This document shows, piece by piece, positions 7,960-16,229 of a DNA stretch of 49,260 nucleotides (position 1 is the stretch's first letter; the number at the start of each line of letters is the position of its first letter). This DNA comes from JANLSE01 sp038214135. GTDB taxonomy: Bacteria > Chloroflexota > Chloroflexia > Chloroflexales > Roseiflexaceae. A program made the position numbers and the translations under genes. The notes under the pieces were generated by a model. It had not been told where the DNA came from, searched no databases, and worked only from the letters and a program-made list of their open reading frames with translations. The stretch spans positions 1 through 49,260 of the forward strand of contig JBBQSD010000036.1 of assembly GCA_038214135.1 (NCBI GenBank), written 5' to 3'.

Positions 7960-9753
7960 GTGGCTCGTGAGGGTTCGCTCCAACCAGTAAAGGCCAACAC
8001 AGGCGACGAAAAAGATGTTGCGCTGTTTGCGTTGATGGCTTCAACCATGCGCCCGCATTGGCGTCCGTTGGTGTTGGCAATTGTGTTGTTGTTGGCAACG
8101 GCGGCATTGAATGCGCTTCCGCCCTATTTGCTGCAACTGGCGATCGATGGGCCGATTGCTCAGCGTAATGCTGCTGCGCTGTGGCCGCTCGCCGGGTGGT
8201 ATGGCCTCTCGGCATTGGCCATGTTTGGGTTGAACTATGCCTATACCTTCTTCCTGCAACAGGCTGGCCAGCGTGCATTGGCCGATCTGCGGACGCGCTT
8301 GTTTGATCATATGCTGCATCAGAGCCAGGATTTCTTTGGCAAGTATTCGACCGGCGATCTGGTGACACGCCTGACCAGCGATATCGATACGCTCAATGCG
8401 TTGCTTTCGAGCAGTGCTGTAACGATACTTTCCGAGAGCATGACGCTGGTTGTGATTGTGTTTGTGATGTTCGCGGCCAACTGGCGGCTGGCGCTGATCG
8501 CACTCGCAGTCCTGCCACTTCTGGCGATTGTGACGCGCTATTTCCGGGTGCGCATCCGTAATTCATCAACGGGTGAGCGCAGTGCTCTGGCACGGGTCAG
8601 TGGCTACCTTAATGAACAGATCAATGGCATGGCGATTGTGCAGTTGTTCGGTCGGCAGAAGCAGAGCGCCGAGGAGTATGATCGCTATAATTGGGGCTAT
8701 CGGGCGGCGCTGATTCGCCTGCGACGTGAGAGCGCACTGTTTCTGGCAGTCCAGGAAATTCTGGCAGCGGTTGGCACAGCCTCATTGTTATATGGCGGCG
8801 GCCAGGGTGTGTTGGCTGGCTGGGCGACATTGGGCGTTTTGGTGGCATTCGTTCAGTACACGGAGCGAGCATTCCAGCCGGTATTGCGCTTGGGCGAGCA
8901 ATATAATGCTGTTCAGATTGCCCTTGGTGCTGCAGAACGTGTTCAGCGCCTGCTTAACACACCACCAAGCATCCAAGAGCCACTGGTTCCAACTGAACCA
9001 CCGCCGCTCCATGGGGCAATTGAGCTACGCAAGGTGGCATTCTCGTATAATCCGAATGAGCCGGTGCTGCGCGGTATCTCATTGAATATTCCGCCTGGGC
9101 AGACTGTAGCAATTGTTGGGGCAACCGGGGCCGGCAAATCGAGCCTGGTTGGCCTATTGGCCCGTTTCTATGATCCACAGCAGGGCCAGGTGCTGCTTGA
9201 TGGCGTGGATATTCGCACATTGCGGTTGAGGGATTTACGGCGGGCGGTTGCCGTCGTTCCGCAGGATCCGGTGTGTTTGGCAGGGACGATTGCCCATAAC
9301 ATTCGGCTGTTTCGCGATGATATTAGCGATGAGCAGGTCTACCATGCCGCTAAAGTTGCCAATGCAGCCAAGTTTATCGAGCAGCTCCCTGGCGGCTATG
9401 GCTATGAGGTTCTGGCTGGCGGCGCGAATCTCTCGGTTGGGCAGCGCCAGTTACTCGCCCTTGCCCGTGCATTAGCGCTCAGCCCCGAGGGCGTGCTGGT
9501 ACTGGATGAGGCCACCTCTAGCATTGATACGGCAACCGAGGCACTTATTCAGGAAGCGCTTGGAAGAATCCTGCGCTCGCGGACAAGTGTTGTGATTGCT
9601 CATCGGCTCAGCACCATCCGCGATGCTGATCGGATTATTGTGATGCATCGTGGCCAGATTGTTGAAGATGGCAATCATACAACCCTGCTGGCCAGTGATG
9701 GCTACTATGCGCGATTGCATCGCCATCAGCTTGCCCACCAGGAAGCGACGTGA
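7960..9753 (+). CDS. heterodimeric ABC exporter, catalytic-site subunit
   Basis: Partner of the preceding gene, 597 residues with the same permease-ATPase layout. Walker A is GATGAGKSS, Walker B is VLVLDEATSSID with the catalytic Glu present, and the switch His is present (VIAHRLST). Its signature motif, however, is LSVGQ instead of LSGGQ. The heterodimer thus pairs this subunit's intact Walker B and His with the intact signature of its partner (working site), and the partner's Asp/Gln with this degenerate signature (silent site). The start is GTG at 7960, six bases after AAAGGA at 7948-7953, which overlaps the end of the upstream gene; the three-base gap implies translational coupling. An ATG-initiated alternative would cut into the first membrane region. 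Confidence 0.92.
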   Translation: MAREGSLQPVKANTGDEKDVALFALMASTMRPHWRPLVLAIVLLLATAALNALPPYLLQLAIDGPIAQRNAAALWPLAGWYGLSALAMFGLNYAYTFFLQQAGQRALADLRTRLFDHMLHQSQDFFGKYSTGDLVTRLTSDIDTLNALLSSSAVTILSESMTLVVIVFVMFAANWRLALIALAVLPLLAIVTRYFRVRIRNSSTGERSALARVSGYLNEQINGMAIVQLFGRQKQSAEEYDRYNWGYRAALIRLRRESALFLAVQEILAAVGTASLLYGGGQGVLAGWATLGVLVAFVQYTERAFQPVLRLGEQYNAVQIALGAAERVQRLLNTPPSIQEPLVPTEPPPLHGAIELRKVAFSYNPNEPVLRGISLNIPPGQTVAIVGATGAGKSSLVGLLARFYDPQQGQVLLDGVDIRTLRLRDLRRAVAVVPQDPVCLAGTIAHNIRLFRDDISDEQVYHAAKVANAAKFIEQLPGGYGYEVLAGGANLSVGQRQLLALARALALSPEGVLVLDEATSSIDTATEALIQEALGRILRSRTSVVIAHRLSTIRDADRIIVMHRGQIVEDGNHTTLLASDGYYARLHRHQLAHQEAT

Positions 9754-10056
<303 letters not shown>

Positions 10057-10211
10057 TTCATTGCCCGCGATGTTGACGTGCTATTGCGAGGTGTTTAATT
10101 GATCACAGCCGAGGCATGACCGACAGGCAATTGAAAGCAACAGACATCACTTGCGGGTCGGGTACCCTCTGGGTACTGTAGCGCCTGGCCGCCCTCACCC
10201 CTGCTGCGCCT

Positions 10212-10234
10212 CCCCTCTCCCAGTGGGAGAGGGG
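10212..10234. repeat. GC-rich hairpin CCCCTCTCCCA/TGGGAGAGGGG
   Basis: Eleven-base perfect arms separated by a single G, followed by a G-rich run. A similar purine/pyrimidine hairpin lies at about 12077-12101. It lies 68 bases past the 3' end of the minus-strand DinB gene and might end that transcript, but has no T-run. Confidence 0.7.
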
Positions 10235-10302
10235 CCGGGGGTAGGGGAACGGTTCCCGCGAAATAGTAGCAACTTAGGGACGGTTCCCGCAAAAATAAAC
10301 AG

Positions 10303-10872
10303 TTATCTTGGAAAAGCAGCTTGCTGCATTACGCGCTGCGCCTGGCCGATGTGCAATTGATCATGGATGATAATGATGCGATAGGCATCCAGTAGGCTGT
10401 AGGTCACAAACACAGCGGCAGGTGATGTCACGATCCTACGCAGATCATGGCTGCGGCTGGCATTCATCAAATCAATACATTCGTGATGGCAGCACAGGAA
10501 TGCCTCGACAATCCCAGCATCAAGCGCGCTCTGCGATGGTTGCCAGGATGGTGGCGCAGTGGCTTTGCCCGATCCGTCTGGTTCGATCATATTCAGAACC
10601 AGGTTGCTCCACATTCTAGGCAGAAACGGCAGCCGTTCCCAGAATGTATGGCGCTTGGTTCCCACCTGAATCGCTTGTAGCATGGGAAAATAGCTGCTGG
10701 TGGCGATTGTTAGGTGTTCAAAACACTGGCCAACGCTCCATTCCTGGGGATGTGGCTTCCAGTTCAGTTGATTGATGGTAAGTGATCCGAAGATCTGTTG
10801 TACCTGTGGAACGATCTGCTCAGCCTCATTGATCAACGTATCCAGATCCGCCGTTCGTAGAAATGATGCCAT
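10303..10872 (-). CDS. DinB-superfamily protein
   Basis: A 189-residue four-helix-bundle protein of the DinB/YfiT superfamily. The N-terminal half holds the diagnostic NWKPHPQEWSVGQCFEHL region (about 37-54) with His53. The C-terminal end has HDQLHIGQAQR with His170 and His174. These three histidines correspond to the metal-binding triad of the superfamily. Family members include bacillithiol- or mycothiol-dependent transferases and many uncharacterised damage-inducible proteins, so the biochemical role is not assigned. The gene is monocistronic and faces away from the acidic-protein gene. Confidence 0.85.
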   Translation of the reverse strand: MASFLRTADLDTLINEAEQIVPQVQQIFGSLTINQLNWKPHPQEWSVGQCFEHLTIATSSYFPMLQAIQVGTKRHTFWERLPFLPRMWSNLVLNMIEPDGSGKATAPPSWQPSQSALDAGIVEAFLCCHHECIDLMNASRSHDLRRIVTSPAAVFVTYSLLDAYRIIIIHDQLHIGQAQRVMQQAAFPR

Positions 10873-10889
10873 CGTCTATGCTTTCTGTA

Positions 10890-10895
10890 ATTATA
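10890..10895 (-). promoter_or_regulatory. -10 box of the DinB gene
   Basis: On the minus strand a perfect TATAAT lies 18 bases before the ATG, in an AT-rich stretch (10885-10925) that contrasts with the surrounding sequence. No good -35 match is seen at 17 bases. The 10873-11179 gap otherwise holds no gene I would support. Confidence 0.45.
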
Positions 10896-11179
10896 GTAAT
10901 CTACACTTATTATAAAAGGAAAGAGAGGATAATCAATAGCATCGAAAGCTTACGTGACCTTAATTCGCATTTAATGTACCTCAGTTATATTCTAGTTGCT
11001 GCTATTTCACCTCTTGGTAGAGCTTCAAGACTTCATTATGTCAATGTGGGTAAGGCTATCTGTGCCTTGGTTATGCTGCGTTCTGCTTGTGAAAGCGCAA
11101 CGTACCGGGCAAAGATATCCAATCTCCAGCTGGTTAGTGGCAGCGGCGGCGTGTGGTTGACTATTATTGGAGGTAGGCT

Positions 11180-11404
11180 GTGAGCGACGAGCAAGTGGCT
11201 AGCGAAATCGAAGAGACCGAGTCGGACGAGACGGTGGCTGAAGTGGCCGATGAAGAGACCCCAGAGGGCAATGCCGAAGACGAAGGCACTGAGGATGATA
11301 CTGAGGATGCCGATGACGAAGGCACTGAGGATGATACTGAGGATGCCGAAGACGAGAGTGCTGACGATGAGGGCGAAGATAGCTCGGAGGAAGAGCCAGC
11401 CTAA
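11180..11404 (+). CDS. small extremely acidic protein with internal 12-residue repeat
   Basis: A 74-residue protein of which 40 residues are Asp or Glu, with no Lys, Arg or His and no hydrophobic segment; it must be intrinsically disordered with a very low pI. The middle contains two tandem copies of a 36-base unit (11279-11314 and 11315-11350) encoding DEGTEDDTEDA followed by D or E. The GTG start is backed by a strong GGAGG at 11169-11173, six bases away, which is the best evidence that it is translated. I do not recognise a family. Acidic tails of this kind serve as DNA mimics, histone-like chaperones or counter-ion proteins, but none of these can be claimed here. Confidence 0.7.
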   Translation: MSDEQVASEIEETESDETVAEVADEETPEGNAEDEGTEDDTEDADDEGTEDDTEDAEDESADDEGEDSSEEEPA

Positions 11405-11450
11405 TTCTGAAGCATACGACTCGTTGCCTGTTCCACACCGCTGCTATGCC

Positions 11451-11490
11451 ATGGACTACCGATCCTCCTTGTTATTGGTCGGTAGTCCAT
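11451..11490 (+). terminator. hairpin downstream of the acidic-protein gene
   Basis: Twelve-base perfect arms ATGGACTACCGA (11451-11462) and its complement (11479-11490) with a 16-base loop, 47 bases after the stop codon. No T-run follows, so termination by this hairpin is only suggested. Confidence 0.45.
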
Positions 11491-11528
11491 GATGTTAACC
11501 AGATCCCATTATTCTTCTGTGATCAACA

Positions 11529-11557
11529 AGCCCTCACATCTTCGCGGTGTGAGGGCT
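11529..11557 (-). terminator. hairpin at the 3' end of the tRNA operon
   Basis: Perfect ten-base arms AGCCCTCACA/TGTGAGGGCT with a nine-base loop. On the minus strand it is followed by TTGTTGATC, a short U-rich tail, and it lies 64 bases beyond the end of tRNA-Pro. It may also serve the plus strand (GTTTATAG follows there). Confidence 0.6.
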
Positions 11558-11621
11558 GTTTATAGAGTATTGGTTACGATACGAAGATGGCTATAGGTCT
11601 GGGCATTTCCAGGGTGGAGAA

Positions 11622-11698
11622 TGGTCGGGGCGAGAGGATTCGAACCTCCGGCCTCAGCGTCCCGAACGCTGCGCTCTACCAGGCTGAGCCACGCCCCG
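11622..11698 (-). tRNA. tRNA-Pro (CGG)
   Basis: The minus strand folds into a complete cloverleaf of 77 bases. Acceptor arms are CGGGGCG/CGCCCCG, the anticodon stem is CAGCG/CGCTG, and the loop TTCGGGA gives anticodon CGG with G37. The T-loop is TTCGAAT, and CCA is encoded (TGG at 11622-11624 on the plus strand). The C1-G72 pair is typical of bacterial tRNA-Pro. It is the second gene of a two-tRNA transcript, 18 bases after tRNA-Leu. Confidence 0.97.
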
Positions 11699-11716
11699 AT
11701 TAAGCTAGATAGAACA

Positions 11717-11802
11717 TGGTGCCGAAGGTGGGAGTCGAACCCACATGAAGTTGCCCTCAATGGTTTTTGAGACCATCGCGTCTGCCATTCCGCCACTTCG
11801 GC
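11717..11802 (-). tRNA. tRNA-Leu (CAA)
   Basis: An 86-base class II tRNA on the minus strand. Acceptor arms are GCCGAAG/CTTCGGC, the anticodon stem is ATGGT/ACCAT, and the loop CTCAAAA gives anticodon CAA. The long variable arm (TGAGGGCAACTTCA) is typical of leucine tRNA, the T-loop is TTCGACT, and CCA is encoded. It is the first gene behind the promoter at 11814-11841. Confidence 0.97.
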
Positions 11803-11813
11803 ATAACTCGACC

Positions 11814-11841
11814 ATTATAGCCTAATCACCCGATTTGTCAA
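11814..11841 (-). promoter_or_regulatory. consensus sigma-70 promoter of the tRNA operon
   Basis: On the minus strand TTGACA (complement of 11836-11841) and TATAAT (complement of 11814-11819) are both perfect, with a 16-base spacer. Transcription should start about five bases before tRNA-Leu. It is the strongest promoter match I found in the window. Confidence 0.9.
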
Positions 11842-11944
11842 ACCTCCGTTGGTCTGATTCTGGCCTGATTTGGCGCTAGAATGCGCGATAGCACGAGGGC
11901 GAATACAAGATTTGCTCATGCGCATCAAGCGAAGACACGCGAGC

Positions 11945-12180
11945 GGCCTTCATCCCCCGGCCCCTTCTCTCTCACGTGTAGGGTTTTTGCGCGAAGGCGT
12001 CCTGCTGCGCTGATCCCCCTAACCCCCGCTCCCACGCCGGGGCGCGGGGGAATTGACCTCTTGCAAGCCCTTCGCACCCCTCCCCACCTGTGGGGGAGGG
12101 GCTGGGGAGAGGGGCATCAGCATGACAATGGTGCAGAAACGCTGCGCTTGATACCTATAGGCGAACACGAGGTTCGCCCC
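11945..12180. repeat. GC-rich hairpins and palindromes in the 11803-12452 gap
   Basis: The 650-base gap holds G/C-run hairpins (about 12009-12050 and 12077-12101) and an inverted repeat GGCGAAC/GTTCGCC at 12160-12178 followed by CCCTAC. It also holds an AGCTGAA run at 12322-12345. No coding region is convincing here. Confidence 0.7.
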
Positions 12181-12379
12181 TACGCGATGGTTGGGCATGG
12201 TGGTTGATTGCAGAAGAATCCGTCGCACCCCAGGCGAACATAGTAGGCACTCTCGGGATGATGTTGTAGGCGTTGTTGTACAACTGCGGCTGCGCGTAAC
12301 TACCCTATCGATGGCCTCCTGATGGCTGAAAGCTGAGAGCTGAACGCTTACTTGCATCTTTACGCTGCCTAACGGCGCG

Positions 12380-12388
12380 TGATATACT
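12380..12388 (+). promoter_or_regulatory. extended -10 promoter of the MmeI-like gene
   Basis: TG-A-TATACT at 12380-12388 lies 65 bases before the ATG. The -35 region at 17 bases (TTACGC) is poor, which an extended -10 element can compensate. Confidence 0.5.
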
Positions 12389-12452
12389 CAAACGAGCACG
12401 TTGTATGGCTGTAGCGAGGCAGCCATAACCACTACTGGAAAGAATTATTCTT

Positions 12453-15209
12453 ATGGCGCTTAGTTGGAACGAGATACGCAACCGCGCAGTGGAGTTTTCC
12501 AGAGAATTTAGTGATGCCACCCGCGAAAACGCAGAGACACAAACCTTCTACAATGCCTTCTTCAATATCTTCGGGATCAACCGTCGTCGTGTTGCGTCCT
12601 TTGAAGAACCAGTCAAAATGCTTGGCACCAGACGCGGGCGTATCGATCTGTTCTGGAAGGGTACGCTGCTGGTTGAACAGAAGTCGAGCGGGCGCGACCG
12701 AGAGGCGGCATACACCCAAGCGCTCGATTACTTCCCCAATCTGAAAGAAGAAGAGCTACCGCGCTATATTCTCACGTCCGATTTTCAGAACTTTGACCTC
12801 TACGACCTCGAAACGGGAACTAAATATACATTCATGCTTACCGAGCTGCACACCAAGGTTGAGCTGTTTGGCTTTATTGCAGGCTACCAGAAGCGTGAGT
12901 TCAAAGACCAAGATCCGGTAAATATTGAAGCATCTGAGCGTATGGGCAAGCTGCACGATATACTCAAAGACGCCGGGTATATCGGCCACGATCTTGAGGT
13001 CTTCCTCGTACGGATACTCTTTTGCTTGTTTGCTGACGACACCGGGATTTTCGAGAAGGATAGTTTCCGTTTCTACCTCGAAGAGAATACACGCGAGGAC
13101 GGGAGCGACACCGGCCCGCGCCTTAGTTACCTCTTCCAAGTTCTCGACACCCCACACGAGCGCAGAAGCAGGAACCTCAACGAAGCACTGGCCCAATTCC
13201 CGTATGTTAATGGCGAACTGTTTGAGGAACGGCTTGATATTACGGACTTCACGGCAGCAATGCGGGCTTCGCTGATCAGTGCGTGCTACTTCAATTGGGG
13301 CCAGATTTCACCTGCTATCTTCGGATCGCTGTTTCAGTCGGTGATGGACAAAGAGAAGCGGCGGGGTATCGGAGCACACTACACTACCGAAAAGAATATT
13401 CTCAAAATTATCAAGCCGCTATTCCTTGATAATCTCTATGCAGAATTTGAAACAGCCAAGCGTGACCGGCGCAGGCTCCTAGCGTTCCACGACAAGCTGG
13501 CCTCGCTGACGTTTCTCGACCCGGCCTGCGGATGTGGCAATTTCCTGATCCTTACCTACCGGGAGCTGCGCGTGCTGGAAATTGAAGTCCTGAAAGCGCT
13601 CAACTCCAGCGGTCAGCGTGTTCTGGACATAGGTGAGCTTTCGCGCATAAACGTAGACGCCTTTTATGGTATCGAGGTTGAAGAGTTCCCTGCCCGTATT
13701 GCCGAAGTTGCGCTGTGGCTGACCGACCACCAAATGAATATGCGGCTGTCTGAAACCTTTGGTCTCTATTATGTTCGTATTCCTTTGGTTGCCTCAGCTC
13801 ATATTCATAACGCCAACGCACTTCAGCTCGATTGGAAGACAGTTGTAGCACCAGAGCGGCTTTCGTATATCCTGGGTAATCCGCCGTTTGTCGCAAAGCA
13901 TTTAATGAGTGTTGAACAAGGCGAGGAGATGGATGCGATATTTAACGGGGTTCAGGGAGCTGGGTTATTGGACTATGTCGCGGCGTGGTATTTGAAAGCA
14001 GCGCAATATATTCAGGGCACCCACATCGTGTGCGCCTTCGTTTCTACCAATTCCATTACCCAAGGCGAGCAGGTAAGTATCCTTTGGCAAGAGCTACTTA
14101 ACCGATACCACGTTAAAATCCATTTTGCACATCGTACCTTTGCTTGGAGTAGCGAGGCACGAGGTAAAGCAATAGTACATTGTGTCATTGTTGGCTTTGC
14201 AGCCTTCGATATGAAGCCGAAACTGTTATATGAGTATCAGACACCCAAATCAGAGCCACACGAGATTACTGTAACAAATATCTCACCCTATCTCGTTGAG
14301 GCAGATGATTTTGTTATCGGGAAACGAAGTACCCCTTTGTCTGATGTGCCTAATATGATTTTTGGCAATAAACCAGTAGATGATGGATATTTTTTCTTCA
14401 CTGATGTGGAGAAGGCAGATTTTCTCGCTCAAGAACCAGAAGCAGATGTTTTAATACGGCCTGTCATCAGTGCTAGAGAGTACATTCACGGAGAAAACAG
14501 ATGGTGTCTATGGTTGAAAGACGCCAATCCAGCCTTATTGCGGCAACTACCAAAAGTAATGGAGCGTATCGAAGCCGTCAAGCGGTTTCGATTAGCTAGT
14601 AAAAAGGGGCCAACAAGAGACGCAGCAAGTTTCCCAACGCTTTTTTCAGAAATTAGACAACCTAATTCGAGTTATATAATCGTTCCGCGTCATACCTCAG
14701 AACTCCGAAATTACGTTCCATTTGGCTTCTTCACTGCTGATTATATTGTTCACGACAGTTGTTCTTGTATCCCCAATGCAACTCTCTATCACTTTGGGGT
14801 ACTATCGGCTGCTATGCAAATTGCGTGGCTTCGTGCGGTATGTGGCCGAATTAAGAGTGATTTCCGTTACACTAATACAATTGTGTACAACAACTTCCCC
14901 TGGCCCCAACCCACACCGGCTCAGGTTTCCGCGATAGAAGCGGCTGCACAGAGTGTGCTGGATGCCCGCGCCAAGTTCCCAGACAGCACACTGGCAGACC
15001 TCTATGACCCGAACACGATGCCCAGTGAGCTGACCAAAGCACACCGAACGCTCGACAAAGCGGTGGATACAGCCTACCGCAAGCAACCATTCGAGAGTGA
15101 ACGCCAGCGGATAGAATACCTGTTTGCTGAATATCAGAAGCTCACAGCGCCCCTGTTTGATGGTATCACAAAGCCAAAAGGCAAGCGGGCGTCAAAAAAC
15201 GAGCTGTAG
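12453..15209 (+). CDS. MmeI-family type IIL (IIG) restriction-modification enzyme
   Basis: A 918-residue single-chain enzyme that both methylates adenine in a target site and cuts at a fixed distance from it. It matches MmeI in length (about 919) and layout. The N-terminal nuclease has D65-X9-E75-x-K77, the same D-X9-ExK spacing reported for MmeI. A helical linker follows (about 160-320), then an N6-adenine methyltransferase with motif I at 356-362 (DPACGCG) and motif IV NPPF at 476-479. A target-recognition region (about 620-860) and a C-terminal helical part come last. The opening MALSWNEIRN, and the phrases FGSLFQS and GAHYT before motif I, are family hallmarks. All key catalytic residues are present, so it is probably active. 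Mrr follows 37 bases downstream. The recognition sequence cannot be read from the protein. Confidence 0.93.
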   Translation: MALSWNEIRNRAVEFSREFSDATRENAETQTFYNAFFNIFGINRRRVASFEEPVKMLGTRRGRIDLFWKGTLLVEQKSSGRDREAAYTQALDYFPNLKEEELPRYILTSDFQNFDLYDLETGTKYTFMLTELHTKVELFGFIAGYQKREFKDQDPVNIEASERMGKLHDILKDAGYIGHDLEVFLVRILFCLFADDTGIFEKDSFRFYLEENTREDGSDTGPRLSYLFQVLDTPHERRSRNLNEALAQFPYVNGELFEERLDITDFTAAMRASLISACYFNWGQISPAIFGSLFQSVMDKEKRRGIGAHYTTEKNILKIIKPLFLDNLYAEFETAKRDRRRLLAFHDKLASLTFLDPACGCGNFLILTYRELRVLEIEVLKALNSSGQRVLDIGELSRINVDAFYGIEVEEFPARIAEVALWLTDHQMNMRLSETFGLYYVRIPLVASAHIHNANALQLDWKTVVAPERLSYILGNPPFVAKHLMSVEQGEEMDAIFNGVQGAGLLDYVAAWYLKAAQYIQGTHIVCAFVSTNSITQGEQVSILWQELLNRYHVKIHFAHRTFAWSSEARGKAIVHCVIVGFAAFDMKPKLLYEYQTPKSEPHEITVTNISPYLVEADDFVIGKRSTPLSDVPNMIFGNKPVDDGYFFFTDVEKADFLAQEPEADVLIRPVISAREYIHGENRWCLWLKDANPALLRQLPKVMERIEAVKRFRLASKKGPTRDAASFPTLFSEIRQPNSSYIIVPRHTSELRNYVPFGFFTADYIVHDSCSCIPNATLYHFGVLSAAMQIAWLRAVCGRIKSDFRYTNTIVYNNFPWPQPTPAQVSAIEAAAQSVLDARAKFPDSTLADLYDPNTMPSELTKAHRTLDKAVDTAYRKQPFESERQRIEYLFAEYQKLTAPLFDGITKPKGKRASKNEL

Positions 15210-15246
15210 CGTACAAGTAAGTTCGAGGCTGAAAAGGATAGGATAT

Positions 15247-16158
15247 ATGGCCGTTCCAGACTTCCAATCGTTAATGCTGCCGATTGTCCAGATTGCAGCA
15301 GACGGACAGGAGCATAGCTCCAGTGAAGTGAGTGATCTTCTGGCGAAGCTGTTCACCCTTACTGAAACCGACTTACGTGAATTGCTGCCCAGTGGGAAAC
15401 AATCAAAGTATTTGAACCGTGTCGGTTGGGCGACAACCTACCTGCGTAAAACGAAGCTGCTGGAGGCAACAGGGCGCGGAAAGTTCCGCATTACCGAGCG
15501 CGGGCAATCGGTAATACGAGAAAACCTTAGTCGGATAGACCTCAAGTTTCTTGAGCGCTACGCTGAACTCGCGTTATTTCGTGGCGACCCTGCACTGGAA
15601 CAACCCACCAACGGCGATACATCTACGCCAGTCGCAGTCCAGACCCCGCGTGAGATTTTGGAGGCGAGCTATCAATTCCTTCGCCGCGAGTTGGCCCAAG
15701 AGCTATTAGAGCGTATCAAACAGAAACCACCTGTCTTCTTTGAGCGCCTTGTTGTCGAGTTACTGGTAGCGATAGGGTATGGCGGATCGCTGAAGGACGC
15801 TGGACAAGCAGTCGGGCGCAACGGAGACGGTGGGATTGACGGTGTTATCAAAGAAGACCGTCTCGGCCTCGATTATATCTATATTCAGGCGAAACGTTGG
15901 GAGGGGACGGTCGGGAGGCCGGTAGTGCAAGCGTTCGCTGGGGCGCTTGATGAGCAGAAGGCCCGCAAAGGGGTAATGATCACGACTTCGACCTTCTCCC
16001 AGGACGCCCGCCGCTTTGTTGAGCGTATCGAGCGAAAGATTGTCCTCCTTGACGGGGAGCAGTTCACTCAACTGATGATCGAGTACAACGTTGGTGTGGC
16101 CGTTGAGGAGACCTACATCGTCAAGAAAATGGATTTGGATTACTTCGAGGAAGAATAA
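15247..16158 (+). CDS. mrr: Mrr restriction endonuclease (type IV)
   Basis: A 303-residue protein with an N-terminal winged-helix Mrr_N domain (about 1-100, including the WATTYLRKTKLLE helix) and a C-terminal PD-(D/E)XK-type Mrr_cat domain (about 155-285). Catalytic residues are visible as D198 in GDGGIDG and QAK at 214-216, with the spacing of the E. coli enzyme (304 residues). Mrr proteins cut DNA carrying foreign methylated bases. The open frame extends upstream to 15124 inside the MmeI-like gene, but AAAGGA at 15233-15238 sits eight bases before ATG 15247 and the family N-terminus begins there. It lies in an apparent operon after the MmeI-like enzyme, whose own methyl mark it must tolerate. 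Confidence 0.93.
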   Translation: MAVPDFQSLMLPIVQIAADGQEHSSSEVSDLLAKLFTLTETDLRELLPSGKQSKYLNRVGWATTYLRKTKLLEATGRGKFRITERGQSVIRENLSRIDLKFLERYAELALFRGDPALEQPTNGDTSTPVAVQTPREILEASYQFLRRELAQELLERIKQKPPVFFERLVVELLVAIGYGGSLKDAGQAVGRNGDGGIDGVIKEDRLGLDYIYIQAKRWEGTVGRPVVQAFAGALDEQKARKGVMITTSTFSQDARRFVERIERKIVLLDGEQFTQLMIEYNVGVAVEETYIVKKMDLDYFEEE

Positions 16159-16223
16159 TGCGCCCAGACGACCTTATCAAGAAGCGTTTTGATGAACCAG
16201 ACGAGTATATCGTTCAATGGTGA
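16158..16223 (+). CDS. 21-codon ORF overlapping the mrr stop
   Basis: The mrr stop and a new ATG overlap as TAATG (16156-16160). This opens a 21-residue frame (MRPDDLIKKRFDEPDEYIVQ followed by W) that ends at TGA 16221-16223. It is in the same frame as the next gene's ATG at 16230, so only one stop codon separates the two. It may be a coupled leader peptide, or the original N-terminus of the next protein cut off by a nonsense change. Translation is not shown. Confidence 0.3.
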   Translation: MRPDDLIKKRFDEPDEYIVQW

Positions 16224-16229
16224 CATTCG

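Noticed and set aside
10863..11183. 106-residue plus-strand ORF
   Set aside because: Overlaps the DinB start region, has no ribosome-binding site, odd composition and no domain; it runs through AT-rich regulatory sequence and stops only at the acidic gene.
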